DNA from: Ceratobasidium sp. AG-K
Lineage: Eukaryota > Basidiomycota > Agaricomycetes > Cantharellales > Ceratobasidiaceae
DNA: 64,000 nucleotides
Assembly (NCBI GenBank): GCA_037039685.1
Contig: JAWNGF010000006.1
Span: 1,984,001-2,048,000 of the forward strand
Direction: 5' to 3'
The position numbers and the translations under genes are program-made. Below the pieces are notes generated by a model. That model was not told where the DNA came from. It did no database searches and saw only the letters and a list, made by a program, of their open reading frames with translations. Of this stretch, positions 24,936 to 36,537 are shown in pieces. Positions within the stretch are counted from its first letter, which is position 1; each line of letters begins with the position of its first letter.

Positions 24936-26954
24936 TTAGACGTCCATCGGGAAGTTTTGTACATCTACGGTCCGCTGATCGCTCGTCGGTGGGGGTGCGC
25001 CGCCATATGGAGCCGCGCTGTACGGCGCCCGAATGTTCATGCCCAATACACCCATCGCGAGCTGAGCGTCCAGGTGGGGATTGTGCGACACGGGGCTAGT
25101 CTCGCCCTTGCGCTTCGGTGGGCCGGGAATCTTGTTTCCGTTAATATCAATATTGCTCCGCCCGTTACTCAATGTCGTCAGGTTCGTCAGCGAACCAAGG
25201 CCTTTACCAGCATTGGTGCCCGTCTGGAGGTGGTGCTGCCCAGAAGCGAGCAATGCCAGTCCGACCGCACCATGCGCTCCGGAATGCTGGTAGTGGTACC
25301 CTACAAACACAAACATGAGTCGTGGACCGACGTAAAACAACAAATCACTCACGAAGTCCGTTCATGTTCTTGTACCGACGTGTGCAATTACCAACTCGGC
25401 AATCGTACGGGCGGGTCACACGCTCATAGTCTTCCTCTTCCAACCCTTCGAGGCGCGGATCCATAGGGACAAACGAACACTGGCCATGTGTAATGTGATA
25501 TTTCAATCCGTTGGCCTGTTTGTACGACTTGTTGCACCCGGGAGTCGGGCACTTGAACGGCTTGGATAACATCAATGAAGTAGATGGCCGCGAGAGCGTA
25601 GTCGACGCCTGAGGACCATTCGGGTTGGTCGTTCCGTCGCCATTCTCTCCGTTTTGGCCAAAGTACTCGGCCAGCTCGGATGCCGTAGGGGATGGAGCCT
25701 GAGACGACATGGTGCTGTCCCACCCTCGATGACCCTCGGCACCATCTGGCGACCCTCGACCATGTGGATTGCCCGAGACTGTGATTCCAGCCACGGGTCC
25801 TGGGCTGGTGAGCCGGGTCGTCGCAGGAGTTCCGTCTCGACTGCTCTTTCGCCCGCGTTCAAAGAGCATCCCAGGCGAGATCACGCTGTCGTCGGCGGGT
25901 GCGTTCGGATCAGTGGCAGAAGCCGTCGGGACTGGCGGGACAGTCCCAGGCATGCGGCTTGAGAAATCAGAATAGCCCGCATATCGGTTGAACGCCTCGT
26001 TGGGGTTGGGCTGAACCGATTGCATGCTGGTTGGTCGGAAAGGCATAAGCGGAGTAGCCTTGCTGGTCTGGCCGTTTGCCGTCGTGGTGGATTTGGTCGC
26101 ATGGCCCTGAAGGATCGCAGTAGGAAAGACGGATCGTGGAGGTGTACTCGAACGAGAAGGTCCAGCGGTTGATTGTCCATTGTCCAACTCCATTGAATCG
26201 GGATCGAATCCGCCCGGAGTCGCACTCGTAGGTTGCGTATTCGGCGAAATGGGAAACACTCCATGGTCGTGATTGGCATTATTATTGACCTGGTTGGAGT
26301 TGGAATTTCCATTATTTTTATTGGTGAGCGAGGCAAGCGCCCCGTTCTGGTCAAACGGCGGAACGGGGTTGGCGGGGTCAATCACCACAACGTGGGCCTC
26401 TTCAAAGTGCTCGACAAGCGAGTGCAGGTCGGGGAGGGGGATGCCACAGCATGTATAATTTCGGCACTGCCAGATCGGGCAAAGACGTCAGCAATCTTGC
26501 TATTACATACCAGCGAAGCCCCCCAAAGATTTGCGCGTGTGACAGGCACGGCAGCGTACTCACAAATTCATCCCCTCCAAGCACATTGGGATCCTCACTT
26601 CCCAAAGTGCGAATCAGGCGCCCATGCTCAGAGTCAATCGACGATGACAGGTGGTGCTTGAAGTCATACAAACTATCGGCAGTTAGCGCCCGCCACGATT
26701 GAATGCACACGTTGTACTCACTCCATGGGGCCAACGAGAGGACCACCAGGTACATCCGATAAGAAATACATGTTTCCCGAGGCGTCCTGGCTGACCTTCC
26801 AGCTCGAGCTCATGCCGCTAAACGACCCAGGCAGAAACGAGGTCCCAGGAGTGATTCCTGCCATCGAACTGTCTGCCTTCCAGCTGGTTCCCATCCCAAT
26901 ATTATTGAGGGACTCGGGCTTGAATGAGGTGCCCATGCCAAATCCTAGTGACAT
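24936..26954 (-). CDS. C2H2 zinc-finger transcription factor, Sfp1-like, 606 aa
   Basis: Nuclear DNA-binding regulator, most like the Sfp1 group that controls growth and ribosome biogenesis in fungi; that match is by motif, not verified. Four exons: 26954-26722, 26672-26564, 26466-25353 and 25300-24936 (607 codons). An N-terminal finger-like motif spans the exon 2/3 junction (CRNYTCCGIPLPDLHSLVEH), then a long Ser/Pro/Asn-rich low-complexity region. Next come two paired C2H2 fingers, KCPTPGCNKSYKQANGLKYH and YDCRVGNCTRRYKNMNGLRY, the second interrupted by the last intron. The tail is proline-rich and ends PMDV. The start is uncertain. A coherent upstream frame beginning at 27094 (MTVMPAAVPIMNPRTDAF) could join through an unusually short intron of about 32 bases. 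Confidence 0.82.
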
Positions 26955-27094
26955 GGGGGTTCCGCTCTCCACCCACCAGGAGTGCCACTGGAGAAATGGA
27001 CATCGCCAGCACCCATGCGACTAGAGTTGCCACGGAATCCGAATGCATCGGTACGGGGGTTCATAATCGGGACTGCGGCCGGCATGACGGTCAT

Positions 27095-28689
27095 ATCGTG
27101 GGGATGTAGAGAGCTCGTGGGTGTGTCGATAAGTTTGGAAATGATATTTATAGGCTGCAGAGAGCCGTAGAGTAAACCAAATGTAAATTCAGACGTCTAG
27201 ATGAATGCAAACTGAGACGGCCTGCTTAGAGGGCAAGCGCAAGCAACTTTTGGATGAGTAAGCAGAGATCAAGTGCGATGAAGACGCAACGATCGGTAGG
27301 GCTCAGCGTCGCAGCCTGCAGCGAGCTCGTGTAGAGGGCAGAGAGCGTTGGGATGGGGTTGCTGTGGCCAGAAATCGCCTAGGGGCGTTTCGCATATGTA
27401 CACTTGTAAGCTCGGATGCATTTTCTCTCGGTCCGCATCCCGACCCACCGGTACGCACCCTGATCGGCACGTGGAATCCGGAATCCCGGACAGTTCTCAA
27501 GCGCCCCACCGGCACCCCAGCCTATCCGTCTGACCAACCGTTGGTCATCGATAGCCTTTCGTCTGCATGTGAAAGCATTTTGTTGCAGCACACGGCAATC
27601 TGAGACGTTACGGCACGAAACGGCGGAGTTTGTTGTTGCTCTATGCGCTGGCCCAACTACTCTCCAGCCAATTTCAGACCCAAAACCCTGCTTGGAAGCC
27701 ATCTCTCCGTCCCGAATGGCCCGTGGATGTCCACTGTGGGGATTTGTACCGCATGACCAGGTACACCGAACTTGGCGACCATGCATACATATTTCACAGA
27801 AATCATACGGATTATGCATCGGTGAGAACATCAAGGATTCGTGCATCTTGGAGGGGTGCGACCCGAGCCAAATGAAGAATCCCCGATGCAGCTGTCAGGA
27901 TTTGTTATATATCGGGCTCCACGTACAAATACTATATCAATCGATCACTTATGTGCGAAGATGGTTGAGCGTTGCTGACGGGTGCGGTCATACGAAGGTG
28001 TCCACCACATGATACTCTCGCCGCTCAAACTTCCGCAGCAGGTAAACGTCACCACGAACCCCCGTGTGTGCGCTTCCGAGCACCGATTGCTCCGCCAATA
28101 TTACAATGCTGGTGCCAATGACCTCCTATCTCTCGTTGCTGGGCGCCACCACCCCATCTGACGCACGTTTGTTCGTATTTCGTCATCCCAACCCTCTGCG
28201 GCCACAGCTCCGACGGATTTCACCCCAACGGACGCTAACCTTCTCTCAATTATAGGCACGCGATCAAATAGACTCGCTAAACCAGGCGCTCCGGTCCTAG
28301 GGTACTCTAGACTAGCGCTTACAAAGGCATCCGGCTCCAAATCTCTGGCCAACAGAGAGCCCTGTAGATCCTTCATTTCGACTTTTGGTGGGAATGTTCT
28401 GGGATTTCTGATGGGAAGAGAGGCAAGGGACCAAACAAAGGCCGAACCGGGATAACCAATACAACCAAACAGACCATCGGAGTTGAATCGGGATGCAATT
28501 CTTATATACAACGCGGTTGGAGATTCGTTGAACCGCGGCTTCGTAAGCTGGACAAGACCGGGGAAGGCGGTGAGGAGAAGGAATCCCGAGTCGGTGAGCT
28601 ACATTGATTGCACTGCCAAAAAGGAGCGCATAGATAGGAGCGATAATTGAAGCCCAGGAGGCGCATCTAACTTTACAAGATCGAATCAA
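27095..28689. other. Intergenic, uncertain small frames only
   Basis: Upstream of the zinc-finger gene. Open frames exist, notably on the minus strand between 28101 and 28511, but none has recognisable domains or good splice-linked partners, so no gene is called. Confidence 0.4.
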
Positions 28690-29230
28690 AATACAATACA
28701 AATCAGGCCGCATGCTCTGAACTCTAACGAGTCTGATCTGAGACGGTCATGTAGTGAGTCAGTTCATTGTGTTTCTTCAAGTGCCGCTCTACGACGGCTC
28801 CACTTGTGGCATTTATATTCTCGGCTGCACCAGCTACATTCCAGGCCTTTGCACCACACCGGAGTCTCCCGTTACCCGAATGTATTGTCCTAATAGTTCC
28901 CGAGGGTGTCTGTCTTGGTCAACCCATTGAAAGGCCATGATCGCCCTTAAGTTCGCATCCAGTCACTCCTCAGTGGTAGCTCTACTTCGGGAACTTGCTC
29001 CGGCGAAGTCAATCCAAGCCTTGCTGTACTTGGGCACCGTTTAGGTATGTCGGACTGTTCGGCCAAACATAGGAAGAGTGGAACGTGAGGACAGAGGGAA
29101 CCGGAGCTGGACCAATCACTAAAGGGACACCGTGACGGTCCCGAGAACACGTTCGATTTACTCCCCGTCGTTGAGGGTGATCTCCGGCGAATCAGCGTTA
29201 CAAGGGAGCAAGAGCCAGAGAAGCTAGACA
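28690..29230 (-). pseudogene. Decayed partial copy of the neighbouring F-box-like gene
   Basis: Parts of this stretch align by eye with the 3' half and downstream flank of the gene at 29896-30719. On the plus strand, the segment around 28980-29030 (containing cttcgggaacttgctccg) matches 30145-30180 (ctccgggaactcgcttcg). The segment around 28675-28735 (acaagatcgaatcaaa) matches the 3' flank at 29830-29880. Frames are interrupted by several stops, and no F-box exon is recognisable upstream. This indicates an old tandem duplication of which only the 3' end remains. Boundaries are approximate. Confidence 0.5.
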
Positions 29231-29895
29231 AACTCACCCTTTTACATAAAATTCGTCATGTTTTGGCTGTAAGTCTTGTGGTATGCTGGGGTTGCAGGAC
29301 TGTTTAATTTGATACCAGTGTTCGTCGTGTGTAGATACGGTCAATTTGGATTTGGAACGCATGGGAGATCAATGTGCGGCTACGGCAATATCCGCAACCG
29401 ACCGAGCCATTCCGCGTATAGCTTACAGACGGATCAGCTCAATAACTAGGGGAAACTAATATTGGATCGACACATGAAGTAGCAGTGGGGTCATCCTTGC
29501 GTAAAAGTCGTGGTGAATATATAGTTGCACATTGTGAGGGGTGCCGAGGGTGCCGAGACGTCGGGAAAAACTGGATTCAGCATGGTGGTTGACGAAATGG
29601 GATTGTATGAGTGCCTCAATTCGAGCCTGAAAGGAAAGCTGGTGGTGGGCTGCGCTGAAGTTCAAGCCTCCCAAAGCGCTCGAGACACGTGGGTGATACG
29701 TGAGCCTCGATCATCAAAGTGTATAACCCGAAAAAGAAATAAGCGCGCCAGGAAAGTCGAACCTGCGAGCCAACTGGGTGATAAATTTATATAAAATCGA
29801 TTATTAAACACTAGGAGACATATCTAATGATACAAGATCGAATCAAAGTCCAAGTACAGATCAAGTCACCATCCGAACTCTAAAAAGCCCCATCC
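29231..29895. other. Spacer between the F-box-like gene and its decayed copy
   Basis: About 660 bases. Open frames on both strands, for example around 29456-29794, overlap each other and carry no motif; no gene is called. Confidence 0.4.
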
Positions 29896-30719
29896 TCACT
29901 GGCAGAATACCATGGTCAAGTTATTCTTCCCCTTTGTATCCTCACTCGCGACAACTACACTCGCAGCGTCCACCTTCAAGCCCTCAAACAATACCCTAAA
30001 CTCGCTCGCGCCCTCCTGATGCCTTCCTCCGCCTGTATATTTCTCCCTGATCGCCAACGGAGGGGCAAGTCTCGTCGCCAACCGGACTGGCGGCCCACAA
30101 TCGCCTGTGAGCTCGCGCTCGGACACTCGTTTGTCACAGTTCTGCTCCGGGAACTCGCTTCGGTGAAATCGGTCCATGCCATCCTCGACCTTTTGGGCAT
30201 CTCGAGTCTTTCGATCGAATGCGAGGAGTTTAGGCGACGCGGGAGGAGAAACTCGGTACTGGATAGATCGGTGGGTAGATAGTGTGACGCTCCAGAGGAA
30301 GGATTCCATGTACTCGTCATCATCGAGGTTAAACTCGAACGAAGCAGAGGAAGACGTAAAAGTGAGCGCGAGCTGGGGAAGTTGGGCTGAGCCACACTTG
30401 GAATCGAACAGTCCGGTGGGTTGCGCCTTCAGGCCGTAGACTCTGGTACTCGAGTCGCATGGATTAGATATCTCAAACTGACGTTGGTGGTGAGTTGGAT
30501 GCGGGGTAACGGGATATGAAATCAGTGACTCACGACAATACCCACGCCCGGCTGAGCCAACAAACGTGTAGTCCGCTGACGGACAAGTCCGCATACTAGG
30601 GCGAGCCAGTACTTGGAAAGACGCGTGACTCGACACAAAAGTCTTCGTGTACTCAAGTGTTGGAGAATGGAGAGTTGCAACTCGCAGGGGAGAGCTGAAA
30701 GCGTCAACGCGCCGGACAT
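29896..30719 (-). CDS. F-box-like protein, 255 aa
   Basis: Two exons, 30719-30534 and 30477-29896, separated by a 56-base intron and summing to 256 codons. The N-terminus LTLSALPCELQLSILQHLST followed by RRLLCRVTRLSKYW has the spacing of an F-box (L-P-x-E-L-x-x-x-I-L-x-x-L), the motif that binds Skp1 in SCF ubiquitin ligases. The remainder, which contains FDSKCGSAQLPQLALTFTS and an acidic NLDDDEYMES patch, matches no repeat type I know, so the substrate-binding part is undefined. A degraded copy of its 3' half lies downstream in the window. The role as an adaptor of protein turnover is inferred from the F-box alone. Confidence 0.65.
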
Positions 30720-31129
30720 GATTGCGTTCAAAACGGGCAGTAGTGGGGGCTCACAGCAGGAACCGAGTGTATAAATGCCTCGCTGGGGGCTAAGAACAGG
30801 GTATGATACCAGGGTGGTGGTGAAAGACACAGAGCCTCGATGCCAGGACAGGGGAAACCTGGGCTATAGATAAACCAAATCCAGCTGTCACGCGATCCAG
30901 TAACGCCGTCACACCCCACTCCAACAACACATCCAACGCCCGTACGATACGCCCTCCGTCTCCTGCTCGGGACATCTCGCGACTCTAAATGATGTTATCC
31001 CCACATGCATATATAGCGGCTGGACAGTCTCTGTCCGAGCGGCACCGGTGCTCGGATGCGGAGAAGGTGTTTCGGTGTATACATAGCAAGGCAGCTTGAC
31101 ACAAAGGCCGAGACTCTGGCGTCAGCGAG
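30720..31129. other. Intergenic between F-box-like gene and TAF11
   Basis: About 400 bases. A 61-codon minus-strand frame starting near 30975 (MSRAGDGGRIVRALDVLLEW) reads coherently but is too short and unsupported to call. Confidence 0.4.
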
Positions 31130-31946
31130 CTATCTCACGAATAGCCGACGGCCTCTCGCTGGCTTCGCCGCGCCGACATGACCCGTTTGTTGGATATATA
31201 GCTGATACGCCGCGCGCAGGTGGTCCGGCGAGAGGGGCCCCGGGGCAGTGCCGGGTGGTAGTGACTGTTGTTGAACATGACGAGCTATTGAAAGCAACAA
31301 TACAAATTAGAACAACTATATGAGTATGGGGTGCGGCCGTTGTCGGAAATGGGGACCGGGTGGTTGCGGGTGCACGTACCAAGCTCAATGATTTCACCCA
31401 CAAATACTTTAGAGAACCCAGCAATGACTTGCGCTACGTTGACAGAGACATTGGCGCCCAGAGATTGATGGACAAACTGTGCGAGACTTGTTGTAAGTGG
31501 ACCGATTGTGCATCGGCTCGAATGCAACTTACTCGGCGAACACTCTGTTTGTTCAAGGTTGAGCGTCGATAGGTCTCGTATCGAGCCAGTTGGTCGGGCG
31601 TAAAGCTACTCAACAAAAGTCTATCCAATGACTGTTTCAGCAACAATAATCAAGAGGGCAACCGACCAACTCACTTCATGTTTTGCTTGCTCTGGCTCTG
31701 CCACGACAACTGCGCAGAATAGTCATCATCCTCCATAGCCAGCGTCTCGTCTTCATCATCCTCTCCTCCCTCTCCTTCTGCTGCTCCACCAGCACCAGTT
31801 GGCGCTATGCTTCCAGCACGGCTTGCCGCTTCCACCGTGCCAGTACGCCCTCGTTTGAGGTAGGCCGAATTCGAGGGGGCTGCTTCAAGCTCGGCGTCTA
31901 CATCGATATCATCGATGTTTGTTGCCTTGCGTTTTTGCGAGATCAT
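31130..31946 (-). CDS. TAF11: TFIID subunit TAF11, 203 aa
   Basis: Histone-fold subunit of the general transcription factor TFIID, pairing with TAF13 in the nucleus. Four exons: 31946-31675, 31620-31533, 31476-31380 and 31284-31130 (204 codons). The N-terminus begins MISQKRKATNIDDID and is disordered, with an acidic run GGEDDEDETLAMEDDDY. The histone-fold domain follows: LLLSSFTPDQLARYETYRRS, then VSVNVAQVIAGFSKVFVGEI, then GPLSPDHLRAAYQLY, all matching TAF11 in order. The acceptor of exon 3 could be shifted to keep a few more residues (LAQ) only by a non-consensus site, so the Phe-Val-His start was preferred. Length is typical of compact fungal TAF11. Confidence 0.9.
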
Positions 31947-32142
31947 GATAGTCTGGTGGCGAAGCACTCTTGACGCGAGGCCAGTCGGGGATGGTCGATA
32001 AACAAAACACGGTGCTCGCGTGGCGCTTCTCACAAATTGTTACGTTACATGACAAGGTCTCAGTCACCACTCCAGTTTGCAGCCAGTTCAACAAAACAGG
32101 GTATTCCGATCTGAATACAAGAGTAATTGGTAGTGGTATAGA

Positions 32143-34307
32143 TCAATGAATATGAACCGCCTTGATCAGGTTCACCGCGTTTTCAGAACGTGGTTTAATA
32201 TTGCATTCATACGGTGCTGGGTGACTGGTAGTCCACAGAATGGTAAGTATTGGGGCGTCTTGATTACGAGAAACACATACACTAGCGTCCCAACTGGCAT
32301 CTTGGTACTCGGAAGTTTGGGCTGGCCATTCGCATCTAGCACTGGTGTGATGTTATAGGTCGCAAGCGTGAGAGTAATCGAGAACCAGATGGATGAATGC
32401 GCAACATTTACTCCTGGGCAGCGTCTAACAGCCTGTTAAATAACAATAGCTAGGGTAGCAGTCATTTCGAACCTTCTTCCAAATCCAAAGATGATATCTT
32501 CGGGGTTTCGTTCAATGTGTTCGGAATCTCCTAGGAAACGTTCGGGGTTGAAGACTTCGGGGTTGCGGTATACCTTTGGATCCCGCAACATGTTGTGTAT
32601 ATTCGCAAAAATCAGAGAGTTAGCCGGTATCCGCATTCCTGAAATAATTTTAGCCAGTCGGACACACAGACTAATAAGCGTCACTTTACCATTGTATTCA
32701 TCATCTACATCGGTATCAAGCCTATGGGGAATTCCAAGCGGAGCTGGAGGATTGCAGCGTAACAACTCTTTGTAGAGTGCCTCGATATAAGGCAGCGAAT
32801 CGCGGTCACTATATGTTGGCAGACGGTCGGCTCCCACTACACGGGTGAGTTCTTCCTGAGCTTTGGCCTGAATGTCTTGGTGGCGTGTCATCGTTGCAAA
32901 GAACGAAGACACCAGTGAGGCCGTCTGTTCGCAGAGTTCAACCAGCGTTATAGCCTGATTGGGAAGTACCTACCGTATCCGAGCCGGCTCCGTATACGGC
33001 TTGAGCCGTCCACTAGCAGAGTCAAATCTATGTCAGGACCACAGCCGTCAAACGAGACCCATAAATAGACCAACCTTGATTAGCCATTCGTTGTACTCCG
33101 CCTCGTCTTTGGATTGTTCAGCTGGTTTTACGTCCCGCTCAATCCACCGCGCTGCCAAGCAAGGCTCTAGTTGTCCTGATTGCTGCGATACATAGTTAGT
33201 ATGACTGGAATAAGCGTATCTTGGACATACCATTCCCTGGTGAACATATTCAAGTGGGCGGTCTGCAACAGTATCTGCCAATTTGCGCCATTCTTTGGCC
33301 TGGGTTTTAAAGGGGGCCCACGGTAAATGTTGAACTATGAGCATGAGTCAGGGATGGTCAGTGTCACGCATCCACGCATCCAACATTACTTACGAGATGG
33401 GAACAGATCTACCAAGTACACCGTGCTAGATACCTTTGAGAACATCTCCATACCAGACTCTATTAGCCCGAGGAGTGGATCGTTCCTGTCCTTGACGTCG
33501 TATCCGTAAGCAAGCTTTAGCACAGTGGCCCCGGCAGTTCTGTATCAACGGTAGTCCTCATCAGGTTCCTCACATAAGCCATAAAGAACAATAACACGCA
33601 CTGTCGGATATGCTTATCTAGTTCTTCCGGCGTATCAAGTAATCTCTGAGCAAATTTAATTGCCTCTCGCTCTTGCAGCGGCCACAGCTCCTGCACACGA
33701 TATGAATTAGATCCATCTCACATACCAAACTCATGAATACTACCACCATCGCCTTGGTACTCATTCCTTCATGCATGAGTTTTCGGATACGTTTTGTCGT
33801 CTCGCCGTAGTTTACGAGTCCCAGGCTACGGTTCCAACCCACCCTATCAATCTAGTCAGTGGTGCACAAACGAACGGGTTTCGATTTGGACATACAGCTC
33901 GCCGGCCATAACCAGTGTTGGTCGACCGCTATACTTGTTTGACCTGCGCTCCAATAACTCGACGGCCGCCTCATGCGAGTTGAGGATGATCGTATCTCCG
34001 AATATCCCAGCATATAACACGTCACCTAGTGAATGGTCGAATTTCATTATACGAGTAGGGAGGGAGGTGTCTACGTACTATGATACGTCTTGCTCCACTC
34101 AGCAAACACTTCGCAAAGGTTGATATCTGAGGGTAGGGAGAGTAACGAGCCGACAACTGGCCAGCACGGAGGGCCAGGCGGGAGTGGCAAGGTCTTTTTC
34201 TTGGCTTGATGTCGTTGCCAAAGCGCGATCGAGAGACAACAGGCGCCAATGGCGACAGTAACGTCCAGCGTGGTACGGTTTATACCAAGTGTTGCGGATG
34301 GAGCCAT
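32143..34307 (-). CDS. Cytochrome P450 monooxygenase
   Basis: Haem-thiolate monooxygenase anchored in the endoplasmic reticulum, of the fungal class often annotated as O-methylsterigmatocystin oxidoreductase-like; substrate unknown. Multi-exon gene of about 500 residues. The N-terminus has a membrane anchor (TVAIGACCLSIALW) followed by the proline hinge LPLPPGPPCWPVVGSL. Later landmarks appear in order: I-helix YGAGSDTV, the K-helix ExxR in KELLRCNPPAPLG, the PERF motif FNPERFLG, and the Cys-ligand loop FGFGRR-RCPG formed across the penultimate intron. The C-terminus contains ECNIKPRSENAV, then stops at 32145-32143. The frame is open through all exons examined, so it looks functional. No adjacent biosynthetic backbone gene is visible; the nearest redox neighbour is a dehydrogenase 2 kb upstream. 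Confidence 0.9.
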
Positions 34308-36537
34308 AGTGAGCGGTGCTAGGAGAGGTACTAGGGGTCAAGTCGAAGTCCCGGCATAAAAAGGTGCCACCTTCTATTACTTTGCCCGGTCCCTGGAATT
34401 CATACGTATACAGCAAACTACACGCCCCCATCAATAGGTTGCTTGAAACTGAATCAAGTCCACGAGGAGCTTTCCCGCTTCGTTCGAAGTGACGCATTCC
34501 AACCAGGATTCCGACAGAAACGCGACTTCCCATTGGACAAGAATTGGGAGATCAATTACGCATGGTCCCACAAATATACGTGAATGGGCGCTAGCACATT
34601 TGTGTCAGCATGATTTGGTCAGGACTGAGAGCCGCAGCTATGTATGACGTTTGCCCACACAGGCCCACCCTATGGGCAGCAGTTTTCATTGATTCTGGGG
34701 TGCCATCTTATCTGCGGACGGGACGATCGAGGCCTTGAAGTTCCTGGATAAGTAAGCTTCTTCTTGGGCTTTGCAGCCCCTGAACTTCCTAGAATGACGT
34801 GCCATACGCATATGCGGTACACAGTATGTGTATCGATCGACTGCAAGCAGGATGAAGAGCGTCGCACACTAGAACAGGCAGGTAACCGTTCAATACCCGA
34901 ATTTTACTATCATCTCGAATATATCTCGAAATTGTAGCTAGACTACATCATTGTACGAACGGGAACTAGTCGTCCAAAGCTAAGTTTCAGCCAATGCATA
35001 GTGTCACAAACAACGATATCACAGTATGACGATGCGCGTACAGTCTCCAGCCATGTACCTTCTATAGGGCAGGGGCAAAATGCAGCCTCTGAAAAACAGA
35101 GGAGTCGAATCACAAAGTGATAACAGCACAACAAATCACGGGTTAGTCGCCGGGTACGTAGGTTAGGGCGCATAAGTGATACTTACTTCGGAGGACTGCC
35201 TTCGGGCTACGGTACTTGTTACGGCGATGGGCGAAGGAACAAAAGTCGGACACCCGGGGGACCTGTATAAACGCTCGGGAGTGGGCGGGCGGCGGAGAGG
35301 TGAAGGGCCAGCACGCCGTGCCGGGTACATGGGTAGTCGGCAGTGAGTGTACCTAGATAGCTATGTCTTACATGATGGGTTCGTCAAAAGACAATAAATA
35401 TGGATTAAAAGAAAGAAAAGAAAGTGATACTTACTGTGCCAAAGGATATTACACGTACCGTGGAGTGCTTAGGAACGCCGAGCCCGGGATAGTGGGCCTG
35501 TCACTGTCGGGCTCTGGCGGGGGTCCAGTGGCCTGTACAGTGTAGTACTTGAATCCTCACGAGCGGAAGGGCTATCGTGGGGTATCCGCTTACTTCATAC
35601 CTTGAGCGCTGTACGAGAAAGGCCCGAGCCCCTGGTACCCACTCATTCCCCACTGGTTACCCCTGCTACCAAACACTCCGAAACAATGCTGAGTACACGT
35701 CCGAGGTTCAGCGAAGACAACTTATGCGCATACATGCATGTGTACAGCTACCCCCGCTCTGACCCTCCCACGACTGGAGTCTTAAATGCAGTAGGTCTGC
35801 AGGTGTGCAGTGACCGAGAACGGATACACTTAGAATTAAATTGGAATATCAGACACAATACTTCAAGTTTGCTCAATGGTCTGAATAGTTGTATTTGATA
35901 GCCACAAAGTCAGTCACGATTCTTGAGAGCGACCTGAGGGTTGACAAACAGACACAAGTAAACAGAAAGATGTAGATCCAATATTGGATTAGAATATCGG
36001 CCGTCCCGCCCACCTGACTCATGAAGGCCTTCGCCTGCATGGCCGAAATTAAATTACAAAAGTGCGCATATAGCAGCTGTCCACCGTCCACGATAGCACC
36101 CAGCCCCTCACCCTCCTTGCCACCGTTGATCGCCCCCACCCAAGTTTGACCCCCCTGGCTCACCAGCTAGACCTCAAAGTCACTCCTGTCTGGTACGCCA
36201 AACTGCTCCAAAGAGACCGACCAACTGCACGCCCAATCAAGCTCGCATGAGTCCGTCACGGTGGATAGACAGCATACATCGTATTTAGAACATTCTCCAG
36301 GAGGTAAGGTTACCACTTAATCGGCTACATCAGACCAAGTAGTCTAGGTGTCCTTGTACGAGTAAGGTGCCATGTCATTAACGAGGACGTTTCGGCAGTT
36401 AATAACCAGTTCAATACTCAAGCGAGGAATCGGAACTCGGTCTATTGGTACGAATATCTATTGCAACATATTGATATTTTCGAAAATGAGTGGACAAATG
36501 CTCAATGGGCAATAACTTAAGTCAAAGGGGTATCCAA
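34308..36537. other. Long intergenic region, no supported gene
   Basis: About 2.2 kb with scattered short frames on both strands. A minus-strand frame at about 35873-36163 reads 96 codons with a hydrophobic C-terminal half but has no recognisable homology or splice partner. Nothing else is interpretable. Confidence 0.45.

Noticed and set aside
28101..28713. Two overlapping minus-strand frames upstream of the F-box pseudogene
   Set aside because: Coherent-looking but in competing phases and without recognisable domain; not enough for a gene call.
30790..30975. 61-codon minus-strand frame between F-box-like gene and TAF11
   Set aside because: Short, unsupported and lacking splice sites that extend it.
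35873..36163. 96-codon minus-strand frame
   Set aside because: Isolated, no homology; likely chance within a gene-free island.
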